From NCBI GenBank assembly GCA_000437855.1, contig FR902168.1, positions 1 to 30,632 of the forward strand: a stretch of DNA of 30,632 nt, given 5' to 3'. The translations under genes were made by a program, and so were the position numbers. Source of the stretch: Clostridium sp. CAG:567 (lineage in GTDB: Bacteria; Bacillota; Clostridia; TANB77; CAG-508). The number at the start of each line of letters is the position of its first letter. Position 1 is the stretch's first letter. A model generated the notes under the pieces. It saw nothing but the letters and a program-made list of their open reading frames with translations, did not search any database and had not been told where the DNA came from. Positions 16,235-23,769 of this stretch are shown here, piece after piece.

Positions 16235-16897
16235 TTAAATAAAATTCTTAATAAAACTTGCTCTATGTAATGGGCATGGTCCATATTCTTTTAAAGCTTT
16301 TATATGTGCAGCTGTTCCATAACCTTTATGTTTAGCAAAGCCATATTGAGAGTATATTTCATCCCATTGTCTCATTATTCTGTCCCTTGTTACCTTTGCA
16401 ATTATAGAAGCACATGCTATTGAGTAGCTTATTGCATCTCCATGAATTATTGATTTATATGGTATTCCATCTGTATCAATTTTAGTTAATGCATCTACCA
16501 AAATTGCATCTGGTTTTATAATTCCTAATTCAGGTTTTTCAGCTAGCTTATTTTCCATATCTTTTATAGCTTCTGTTAATCCTTTTTTTGTTGCTTGTAA
16601 AATATTTATTTCATCAATTTCCTTTTGATTAATAATTCCTATTCCATAACTTATTGCCTCATTAGTTATCTGTTCATATAGCATTTCTCTTTTTTTCTCT
16701 GATATTTTTTTTGAATCATTAACTCCTTCTATCATAGAATTTCGTGGCATTAAGCAACAAGCTACCACAACTGGACCAGCTAATGGTCCTCTTCCCGCTT
16801 CATCAATTCCTGCAATAGCTTTTAATCCTTTTTCATTATATAACTCTTCTTCAACTTTTTTTAAATTTATTAATCTTTCTAATTCTTTTTCTTTCAT
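16235..16897 (-). CDS. rnhB: Ribonuclease HII
   Basis: A 220-residue type 2 RNase H. The catalytic carboxylates are in GIDEAGRGPLAGPVV (D32, E33), ILVDAL (D135) and HGDAISYSIACASIIAKV (D154). The protein removes ribonucleotides and RNA primers from DNA. The C-terminus (HKGYGTAAHIKALKEYGPCPLHRASF) is typical. A roughly 25-residue charged N-terminal extension precedes the domain. ATG with AAAGGAA upstream, 13 nt after the prepilin-like gene; co-transcribed with it and pdp. Confidence 0.96.
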   Translation of the reverse strand: MKEKELERLINLKKVEEELYNEKGLKAIAGIDEAGRGPLAGPVVVACCLMPRNSMIEGVNDSKKISEKKREMLYEQITNEAISYGIGIINQKEIDEINILQATKKGLTEAIKDMENKLAEKPELGIIKPDAILVDALTKIDTDGIPYKSIIHGDAISYSIACASIIAKVTRDRIMRQWDEIYSQYGFAKHKGYGTAAHIKALKEYGPCPLHRASFIKNFI

Positions 16898-16910
16898 TTT
16901 AATATTCCTT

Positions 16911-17396
16911 TTATTGTTCTAACTTTAAGCTTTCAATATTATTCATATCATAATAATTGTTGCCATCAATATGTTCAAACCCTTTTGTATAATAAACTTC
17001 TCCTTCTGTATATTCTACAATGTAATAGGAATTTGGTTCTAATTTTATTTTAGATAACTCTAATTCATTTAAATTATCTTGATTTAAAACATAATATTTT
17101 TTATTTTTTTCGTTTATATCTATTGAATTATTATTAAGAAACTCCTTTATTGTTTCGTCTTCCTGCATATCCGTAAGCTTTGTTCCAACAAGTACCTCTT
17201 CATTTTTTTCTAAAGTATAGTCAGCTGAGAGTTTCCTTACTTTTGCCTGTACTAACAATAAATCTGTTTTCAAGTCTTCTAGGCCCTCTTTGGCTGTTTG
17301 AATTCTAATAAAATATATTACTCCAAACACTATAAATGCTATTAATAAAACTAAAACTATAGTACCGGGTAAAGTTAGTCCTTTTTGATTTTTCAT
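16911..17396 (-). CDS. Prepilin-like single-pass membrane protein
   Basis: A 161-residue protein that begins MKNQKGLTLPGTIVLVLLIAF: a short basic leader, a Gly that could be a prepilin peptidase site (KG/LTL), and one hydrophobic helix (about 9-31), followed by a coiled-coil-like charged region and a beta-rich C-terminus ending in YYIVEYTEGEVYYTKGF. That C-terminal pattern recurs in clostridial type II/IV pilin-like proteins. Position +5 after the predicted cleavage is not Glu, as in classical pilins (the hydrophobic run has Pro-Gly there), so processing is uncertain. No pilus assembly gene is nearby. It is the first gene of a unit with rnhB and pdp; ATG with AGAGGAGA. Confidence 0.5.
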   Translation of the reverse strand: MKNQKGLTLPGTIVLVLLIAFIVFGVIYFIRIQTAKEGLEDLKTDLLLVQAKVRKLSADYTLEKNEEVLVGTKLTDMQEDETIKEFLNNNSIDINEKNKKYYVLNQDNLNELELSKIKLEPNSYYIVEYTEGEVYYTKGFEHIDGNNYYDMNNIESLKLEQ

Positions 17397-17426
17397 ATTT
17401 TTCTCCTCTTATTATTTTATGTACAT

Positions 17427-17455
17427 ATTATATAAGTATTATTATTTTTTTTCAA
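17427..17455 (-). promoter_or_regulatory. Promoter of the prepilin-like gene-rnhB-pdp unit
   Basis: On the minus strand, TTGAAA (17455-17450), a 17-bp spacer and TATAAT (17432-17427). It is back-to-back with the plus-strand promoter of the HD-GYP gene; the two -35 boxes are 11 bp apart. Confidence 0.75.
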
Positions 17456-17466
17456 GTCAAAACTTG

Positions 17467-17495
17467 TTGCCTTTTATTTTATTTTGTAGTATTAT
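17467..17495 (+). promoter_or_regulatory. Promoter of the HD-GYP-PBP unit
   Basis: TTGCCT (17467-17472), a 17-bp spacer and TATTAT (17490-17495), with a predicted start near 17502 and a leader of about 30 nt to ATG 17533. Confidence 0.6.
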
Positions 17496-17532
17496 TAACA
17501 TAACTATTACTAATGAATTTAAGGAGAGTTAC

Positions 17533-18471
17533 ATGTTTGAAAAAAAGTTTGACTTCTATAGTCCCATAAATTTAAAATCATATAATTTAGATCTAATAAT
17601 TCGTTATCAATTAGATATTTTAGGAAAATTAGATCCTTTTACTAAAAGGCATAGCGAAAACGTTGCAAACTTATGTTGTAGGATATGTGAATATTTAAAA
17701 TGCAAAAAATCATTTACTGTTCATTGTACTATAGGTGGATATTTACATGACATTGGTAAAATGTTTATTCCTCCAGAAATTTTAAATAAACCAAGTAGAT
17801 TAACAGATGAAGAATATGAGGTTATGAAAACACATACTACTCTTGGATATAATCTATGTATGGGTGATATTAGGTTACGTCCTTATGCTTTATTTGCCTT
17901 AGATCATCACGAAGCACTAAATGGTTCTGGATATCCTAATGGCATTACTAAAAAAGATATCCCTTATGGTGCTCAAATTGTGCGTGTTGCGGATGAATAT
18001 GATGCGCTTGTTACAAAAAGGCAATATACTACTCACGTTAATATTTCCGAGACTTTAAAGGATCTTATAAAAGATGCTCAACCTGACCCTAGATTTATTG
18101 CCTTAGATCAACTAAATACACATGAAAAAGAAGGAAAAATAAATGGATTGATTTTAAAAAAATTATTCAAGGTTGTTATTGATGATACTTTATATGAAAT
18201 TAGTTGTGTAATGGATTATGTTGAATATTTAAAAGAACAAATAAAACGTTTAGAGTTAATTCAATCTTATCAGAGAAAAGCCGATAATTCTAATAAAGAA
18301 AAAACAAAAGATTATTATCATGAAGGTATGACTCTTTTATTTCAACAAGGTGAAAATATGGAAAATTACAGTCAGATTTTAGAAGAATATAAAACAGCAT
18401 TAAAAGTTCGTGAGAATGTGATTGACCAACTATATAATGAAATTAAAATTATAAAAAAATTAAGAATTTAA
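17533..18471 (+). CDS. HD-GYP domain phosphodiesterase
   Basis: A 312-residue protein with a complete HD-GYP core: H40, H72-D73 in GYLHDIGK, H101, H125-H126 in LDHHEALNGSGYPNG (GYP at 133-135) and D154 in ADEYDA. HD-GYP enzymes hydrolyse cyclic di-GMP or related cyclic dinucleotides. No receiver, PAS or membrane segment precedes the domain. The C-terminal ~110 residues are charged helices, probably a coiled coil. The frame is open from 17419, but that part is low-complexity and ATG 17533 has AAGGAGAG upstream. The next gene, a cell-wall transpeptidase, starts 12 nt downstream. Substrate is inferred from the family only. Confidence 0.9.
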   Translation: MFEKKFDFYSPINLKSYNLDLIIRYQLDILGKLDPFTKRHSENVANLCCRICEYLKCKKSFTVHCTIGGYLHDIGKMFIPPEILNKPSRLTDEEYEVMKTHTTLGYNLCMGDIRLRPYALFALDHHEALNGSGYPNGITKKDIPYGAQIVRVADEYDALVTKRQYTTHVNISETLKDLIKDAQPDPRFIALDQLNTHEKEGKINGLILKKLFKVVIDDTLYEISCVMDYVEYLKEQIKRLELIQSYQRKADNSNKEKTKDYYHEGMTLLFQQGENMENYSQILEEYKTALKVRENVIDQLYNEIKIIKKLRI

Positions 18472-18483
18472 TTAGGAGGACTG

Positions 18484-20685
18484 ATGAAAAAAGCACTTAC
18501 TATGTCAAAAAAAATACGAATTGCTGCTTTAATTGTATTAATTTTAATGTTACTTCTTGTTTTTCGTATAGCATTTATACAATTTATTCAAGGTTCTGAC
18601 CTTAAGCAACAAATGTATAACCAATTAATAACCAACCGTACTATAAGTCCAAAAAGAGGAACCATATATGACTCTACGGGCAAAGCATTAGCCATTAGTG
18701 CAGATGTTGATACTATTAGTATAGTTCCTTCTTCTATTGTAGTTTATGATAAAGCTAATGATAAAATTGATGAAGAAAAAACAAAAAACATAAAAGAAAG
18801 CCTTTCAAAAGCTCTTTCTGAAATATTTGAATTAAACTATGATGAAACATTAGAAAAGGTTTCAAGTGATTCAAATTATATTACCATTGCACGAAAAGTT
18901 GAAAAAGATAAAGTTGATAAACTAAAAGAATGGATGAAAAAAGAAGAATTTTATTCAGGAATAAATATTAGTGAAGATACTAAAAGATACTATCCTTATA
19001 ATAATTTAGCTTCTTCTTTAATAGGTTTTTGTGGTACTGACAACGACGGACTAGAAGGTTTAGAAAAAGCTTGGGATGATGTATTAACAGGAACTCCTGG
19101 AAAAGTAACTACAGCTCAAGATGCAATTCAAGAATTTATTCCAGATAATAATCAAACATATATACCTGCTGAAAATGGTAGTGATATAACATTAACAATT
19201 GATGCAAATATTCAAAGTATTGTAGAAAAATATTTAAAACAAGCATGTATAGACAATAAATGTACACGTGGTGGAAATGTAATTGCAATGGACCCAAAAA
19301 CTGGCGATATTTTAGCTATGGCAACATATCCTGATTATAACTTAAATACACCATTTGAAATGCCTGCTTCTGTTACAGAAAAAACTTGGAAAAGCATGAC
19401 TTCTGAAGAACAATATAACACTATATACGAATTATTCCGTAACCGTGCTATATCAGACACTTATGAACCTGGTTCTGTTTTTAAAGTAATTACTGCTTCA
19501 ATTGCACTAGAAGAAAATTTAGCTATTCCAGATAAAGCAGATGTATATTATTGTAAAGGTTATCAAACAGTATATGGAACAACAATAAATTGTGCATATA
19601 GAATAAAACATGGACATGAAAGTTTACGTGAAGCTTTTGCTGTTTCATGTAACCCAGCATTTATACAAATTAGTGAAAAAATAGGAGCAACAACAAGTTA
19701 TAAATACTATAATGCTTATGGTTTCTTTGAAAAAACTGGAATAAATACAGTTGGCGAAGCTGATTCAATCTTCTGGAAATTAAATGACGTTGGTCCTATA
19801 GAACTTGCAACAATGTCGTTTGGTCAAAGATTTAAAATAACTCCTATTCAAATGGCAACTGCTGTTTGTGCCGTTGCAAACAATGGAGTGTTAATAAAGC
19901 CAAGAATTGTTAAAGAAATTAAAAATACTGACACTGGAGCTATTACTACAATTAATACTGCTGCAGTAAGACAAGTAATATCAAAAACAACTGCAGAGAC
20001 AATGATGGATCTTTTAGAGACTGTTGTGACTGATGGTTCAGGAAAATATGCTAAAATCAAAGGTTATTCAATTGCTGGTAAAACAGGTACATCTGAGCCA
20101 GATTATAACAAAAACGAAGGATATACTGCCTCATTTGTTGCTATTAGCCCTACAGAAAACCCTGAACTTGTATTGTTGGTTACTCTTTATGATCCACAAG
20201 GACCTAAAGGCTATAGTGGAAACACAGTTGCAGCCCCTGTAGCAGCACAAATGTTAAAAGAAATTTTACCATATATGCAAATTTCAACTGATAATTCTGA
20301 AAGTACTTCTACAACAAAAACTATAACTCTTCCAAATGTAACTAATAAAACTGTTGCTGAAGCTGAAAAACTATTAAAAAATGCAGGATTCACAGTTAGC
20401 ACATCTGCATCATCTACTGATATTGTTACTGAACAATATCCAACTAAAGGTTATGAGCTTGTAAAGGGTTCTATTGTTAAACTATATACCGAAACCGAAA
20501 ATACCAGAGTTTCAAAACAAGTGCCTGACTTAACTGGAAAATCACTTTATCAAGTAAAAACACTGCTTAAAGAATTAAATTTAAATTATAGTGTTACAGG
20601 TTCTGGTACAGTTGTTAGTCAAGAACCTATAGCAAATACTTCTGTTGAAGAAGGTACAATAATTAAAGTAACATTAGGAAAATAA
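18484..20685 (+). CDS. Class B penicillin-binding protein with PASTA domains (PBP2/SpoVD type)
   Basis: A 733-residue septal or sporulation-type peptidoglycan transpeptidase. One N-terminal membrane anchor (about 10-32) is followed by a dimerisation domain (ISPKRGTIYDSTGKALA, about 54-70). The transpeptidase motifs are PGSVFK (S331, K334), SCN (388-390) and KTGTS (533-537). Two PASTA domains lie at about 613-670 and 677-732. The two PASTA repeats fit the PBP2x/SpoVD group. It cross-links glycan strands during division or cortex synthesis; the sequence alone does not separate these roles. ATG with TTAGGAGGACTG upstream, 12 nt after the HD-GYP gene; its TAA is inside the terminator shared with ftsH. 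Confidence 0.95.
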   Translation: MKKALTMSKKIRIAALIVLILMLLLVFRIAFIQFIQGSDLKQQMYNQLITNRTISPKRGTIYDSTGKALAISADVDTISIVPSSIVVYDKANDKIDEEKTKNIKESLSKALSEIFELNYDETLEKVSSDSNYITIARKVEKDKVDKLKEWMKKEEFYSGINISEDTKRYYPYNNLASSLIGFCGTDNDGLEGLEKAWDDVLTGTPGKVTTAQDAIQEFIPDNNQTYIPAENGSDITLTIDANIQSIVEKYLKQACIDNKCTRGGNVIAMDPKTGDILAMATYPDYNLNTPFEMPASVTEKTWKSMTSEEQYNTIYELFRNRAISDTYEPGSVFKVITASIALEENLAIPDKADVYYCKGYQTVYGTTINCAYRIKHGHESLREAFAVSCNPAFIQISEKIGATTSYKYYNAYGFFEKTGINTVGEADSIFWKLNDVGPIELATMSFGQRFKITPIQMATAVCAVANNGVLIKPRIVKEIKNTDTGAITTINTAAVRQVISKTTAETMMDLLETVVTDGSGKYAKIKGYSIAGKTGTSEPDYNKNEGYTASFVAISPTENPELVLLVTLYDPQGPKGYSGNTVAAPVAAQMLKEILPYMQISTDNSESTSTTKTITLPNVTNKTVAEAEKLLKNAGFTVSTSASSTDIVTEQYPTKGYELVKGSIVKLYTETENTRVSKQVPDLTGKSLYQVKTLLKELNLNYSVTGSGTVVSQEPIANTSVEEGTIIKVTLGK

Positions 20686-20727
20686 AATAAAATCAGCTAA
20701 ATTTATAATTTAGCTGATTTTATTTTA
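20683..20727. terminator. Shared bidirectional terminator containing both stop codons
   Basis: A perfect 20-bp palindromic stem, 20683-20702 with 20708-20727, and a 5-nt loop. The PBP TAA (20683-20685) is the left end of the stem and the ftsH stop (20725-20727) is the right end. A/T tracts lie within the arms. Confidence 0.85.
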
Positions 20728-22542
20728 TCCATTAAATATTTCGTCAAATTCTTCACCATCAATTTTTTCTTTTTCAAGAAGTACTGTTGCAACACTTGTC
20801 AATTTATCCATATTTGCTTTTAAAATTTCTTCTGCTTTTTTATAAGCGAAATCTATAATACTTTTTACTTCTTCATCAATCAAGTTAGCTGTTTCCTCTG
20901 AATATTCTTTTGCTTGTGCAAAATCTCTTCCTAAGAATACCTCTTCTTGACTTGAGCCTAATGTAATTGTACCTATTCTTTCACTCATACCATATTTAGT
21001 AACCATACTTCTAGCAATTTGTGTTGCTCTTTCAATATCATTACTTGCACCTGTTGAAATATCATTTAATACTAATTGCTCTGCAACTCTACCACCTAAT
21101 AATGATACTATATTTTCAACCATTTCTGTTCTTGACATAAATGATTTATCTTCTGTTGGACGATACATTGTATATCCACCAGCCATTCCTCTTGGTACAA
21201 TAGAAATTTGATGAACTGGATCTTGTGTTGGTAAGAATCTACTTACTACTGCATGACCTGCTTCATGGAAAGCAACTAATTTTTGTTCTTTTTCGCTTCT
21301 AACTCTTGTACGTTTTTCAGGTCCCATTGTAACTTTTACCATTGCGTCTTCAACTTCTTGCATTCCTATTTCTGGTAAGTTTCTTCTTGCAGCTAATAAA
21401 GCTGCCTCATTTAAAACATTCTCTAAATCTGCTCCAGAAAATCCTGAAGTGTTTTTTGCAATTGTTCTTAAATCTACGTCAGCAGCTAATTTTTTCTTTC
21501 TGCTGTGTACTTCTAATATTTGTTCTCTTGCTTTTACATCTGGATTTGATACAACAATTTGTCTGTCAAATCTTCCTGGTCTTAGTAAAGCTTTATCTAG
21601 TATGTCTGGTCTGTTTGTTGCTGCTAAAACTATAACACCTTCATTTGCTGAGAATCCATCCATTTCAACTAATAATTGATTTAATGTTTGTTCTCTTTCA
21701 TCATGTCCTCCACCTAAGCCTGCACCTCTTTGACGTCCAACAGCGTCAATTTCATCTATAAATATAATACATGGAGCTTTTTTCTTTGCTTCTTCAAATA
21801 AATCCCTAACTCTTGATGCACCAACACCAACAAACATTTCTACGAAGTCAGAACCACTTATAAAGAAAAATGGAACTCCTGCTTCTCCCGCAACTGCTTT
21901 TGCTAATAATGTTTTACCTGTTCCTGGGTGACCAACTAATAATACACCTTTTGGTATTCTAGCACCCATTTCTGTGAATTTTCTAGGATTCTTTAAGAAT
22001 TCTACAATTTCTTCTAATTCTTCTTTTTCTTCATCTACACCAGCAACATCATCAAATGTTACTCTGTTTTTATCTGAAGGGTTTATCATTCTTGCACGGC
22101 TTTTTCCAAATGACATTGTTTTTCCATTGCCATTTCCTCCAGTACCACCTTGAATTCCACCCATAAGGAAGAACCAAAAAATAAAGAATATAATAAGTAA
22201 TCCGAAAGGAGTTAATAAACTAAAAACTACCATCCATAGTGATTCTGATTTTTCTGTTACTTTTACAGTTCCAGCTTTCATACTTTCACTTAAACTATTC
22301 ATTAAGTTTTCTACACTTGGAATATTAACTTCTTTTGAAAAGTTCTCGTTTTTTAATTTAACTTCTGCTTTTCCTCCATCTGATGCTAATGTAATTTCTT
22401 TTACTTCTCCTGCTTCAATTTTAGAAATAAGTTCTGAATATGCTAATTTATTGTCTGTATTTTCCATTATAGAACTAATAAGAACTATTAATATTACAGC
22501 TATAATTAGCCACATTGCTAATGTTTTTATACTGTTTTTCAA
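20725..22542 (-). CDS. ftsH: ATP-dependent zinc metalloprotease FtsH
   Basis: A 605-residue membrane AAA+ protease. Two transmembrane helices (about 7-25 and 103-127) flank a small extracytoplasmic domain. Walker A reads GHPGTGKT (204-211; the commoner form is GPPGTGKT), Walker B is IIFIDEID, and the second region of homology is ATNRPDILDKALLRPGRFDRQI. The zinc site is HEAGH (426-430) with the third ligand near ASND (502). It degrades membrane and regulatory proteins. The start is TTG 22542 with AGGAGGAGC upstream. It lies behind tilS, with its own promoter between; the hpt gene that often sits between tilS and ftsH is absent. Confidence 0.98.
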   Translation of the reverse strand: MKNSIKTLAMWLIIAVILIVLISSIMENTDNKLAYSELISKIEAGEVKEITLASDGGKAEVKLKNENFSKEVNIPSVENLMNSLSESMKAGTVKVTEKSESLWMVVFSLLTPFGLLIIFFIFWFFLMGGIQGGTGGNGNGKTMSFGKSRARMINPSDKNRVTFDDVAGVDEEKEELEEIVEFLKNPRKFTEMGARIPKGVLLVGHPGTGKTLLAKAVAGEAGVPFFFISGSDFVEMFVGVGASRVRDLFEEAKKKAPCIIFIDEIDAVGRQRGAGLGGGHDEREQTLNQLLVEMDGFSANEGVIVLAATNRPDILDKALLRPGRFDRQIVVSNPDVKAREQILEVHSRKKKLAADVDLRTIAKNTSGFSGADLENVLNEAALLAARRNLPEIGMQEVEDAMVKVTMGPEKRTRVRSEKEQKLVAFHEAGHAVVSRFLPTQDPVHQISIVPRGMAGGYTMYRPTEDKSFMSRTEMVENIVSLLGGRVAEQLVLNDISTGASNDIERATQIARSMVTKYGMSERIGTITLGSSQEEVFLGRDFAQAKEYSEETANLIDEEVKSIIDFAYKKAEEILKANMDKLTSVATVLLEKEKIDGEEFDEIFNG

Positions 22543-22579
22543 ATTTGCTCCTCCTCTTTTACGTTTTTTAACAATTTAG

Positions 22580-22608
22580 ACTATAACACACTAATTTTTT
22601 AAATTCAA
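22580..22608 (-). promoter_or_regulatory. Promoter of ftsH
   Basis: On the minus strand, TTGAAT (22608-22603), a 17-bp spacer and TATAGT (22585-22580) with an extended TG. The predicted start is near 22573, giving a leader of about 30 nt. Confidence 0.7.
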
Positions 22609-22659
22609 GTACTTTCACAAAACTTTCATTTAGCAAACAAGCCCGTATCAACAGTTTGC

Positions 22660-23661
22660 TTACGGAAGGTTCATTTTACCCATAAAAAAAATTTTACCTT
22701 TTTTTACAAAAACTTTTACATTTTTATTTGGAGTTAAATATTTATTACCAATATTATTCTCACAAAGTTTAATTATATCTTCTATATGTATCTTTCCAAT
22801 TCCTTGAACATTGCCATTTGCCTTGTTAATAGTATATATAATTATTTTAGATTTTATAACTTTATTAAGTTCATTAAATTTATGTAATTCTAACACAATT
22901 TCATTTAAATTTTCCCCAATTTTTAATTCTTCATACTTTTTACTTATAATTTCTTCAAAATATTCTTCTTCTTCTCTTGCTAAATCTGAAAGTCTATTTA
23001 TTCCTTCTAATATATTGGGATTAAATTCTTTTTTCAAAAACGGAATTAATTCATTTCTTACTTTATTTCTATTATATATGTTTTCAAAATTTGTTTTATC
23101 AATTCTAGGGTTTAAGTTTTGCTCTTCGCAATATTTTTCAATATCTTTTCTTTCACATTCTCTTATTGGTCTTATGTATTCTAAGTTATCCTCAGTTCTT
23201 TTTATTTCTATCCCCTTTAGCCCTGAAATTCCTGTTCCTCTTAATAAATTTAGCATAACTGTTTCAACATTATCGTTTAAATTATGTGCTGTTGCAATTT
23301 TATTAGCATTTTCTTTTTTTGCAACTTCTTTGAAAAAATCATAGCGAATTTTTCTCCCCATTTCTTCTGTTCCTAGCTTTTGCTCTTTTGCTAATTTTTC
23401 AACTTCTGCTTTTTTCACATAACATTTTATGTTTTTATTTTTACAATAATCTTTTACGTATTCTGTTTCTTCATCTGCTTCTTTTCTTATTTTATGATTA
23501 ATATGTGCCACAATTATTTCTATATTTAGTTTATCTTTTAGACAATACAAAGAATCTAGTAGACACATTGAGTCAGGTCCACCAGATACTCCTACAACGA
23601 TTTTATCTCCTTTTTGTATTAAATTATATTTGTTAATTGTACCTAATATTTTATTTAACAT
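22660..23661 (-). CDS. tilS: tRNA(Ile)-lysidine synthase, short form
   Basis: A 333-residue PP-loop ATPase with VGVSGGPDSMCLLDSL (SGGPDS at 26-31), then NLNDNVETVMLNLLRGTG and RPIRECERKDIEKYC. It converts the CAU anticodon C34 of tRNA-Ile to lysidine so that AUA is read as Ile. The protein ends after the linker-helix domain: the extra C-terminal TilS domain of the 430-470-residue enzymes is absent, as in the short Aquifex-type form. It is probably functional rather than broken, since the reading frame is clean. ATG with AAAGGTGA upstream. It follows dnaB with a 108-bp gap of unusual composition. Confidence 0.94.
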   Translation of the reverse strand: MLNKILGTINKYNLIQKGDKIVVGVSGGPDSMCLLDSLYCLKDKLNIEIIVAHINHKIRKEADEETEYVKDYCKNKNIKCYVKKAEVEKLAKEQKLGTEEMGRKIRYDFFKEVAKKENANKIATAHNLNDNVETVMLNLLRGTGISGLKGIEIKRTEDNLEYIRPIRECERKDIEKYCEEQNLNPRIDKTNFENIYNRNKVRNELIPFLKKEFNPNILEGINRLSDLAREEEEYFEEIISKKYEELKIGENLNEIVLELHKFNELNKVIKSKIIIYTINKANGNVQGIGKIHIEDIIKLCENNIGNKYLTPNKNVKVFVKKGKIFFMGKMNLP

Positions 23662-23769
23662 TTTTCACCTTTCTCAAACTGTGCAATATAATAATTTTCG
23701 TAGTGAATGCTGTGGGGACCGACAAGCTAGGAGATGTTGCTCAATTTGAAATAGCACAAATTTTACAAT
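23662..23769. other. Unassigned intergenic stretch between dnaB and tilS
   Basis: The 108 bp hold no ORF, tRNA fold or clear terminator. The middle (about 23708-23740) is much richer in G and C than the surroundings and contains GTGGGGACCGACAAGCTAGG. GACAAGC..AGATG (23721-23736) weakly resembles the direct repeats found between dnaB and rplI. Confidence 0.3.

Noticed and set aside
14908..16284. Longer nucleoside phosphorylase frame reaching 16284
   Set aside because: It would overlap RNase HII by about 50 bases and lacks a ribosome binding site. ATG 16206 has both a GAGGTG site and the right family length.
17419..17532. Longer N-terminus for the HD-GYP gene
   Set aside because: The added residues are low-complexity Tyr/Phe-rich sequence spanning the promoters. 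AAGGAGAG sits right before ATG 17533.
20725..22542. GHPGTGKT Walker A in FtsH as a defect
   Set aside because: All catalytic residues are otherwise intact, and the second position of the loop tolerates change. I treat it as normal variation.
22632..22660. AGCAAAC/GTTTGCT pair as a tilS terminator
   Set aside because: The stem is only 7 bp with a 15-nt loop and no T run follows on the minus strand.
23662..23769. A tRNA or small stable RNA in the GC-rich gap
   Set aside because: No cloverleaf arms, no T-loop GTTCGA-type sequence and no terminator were found.
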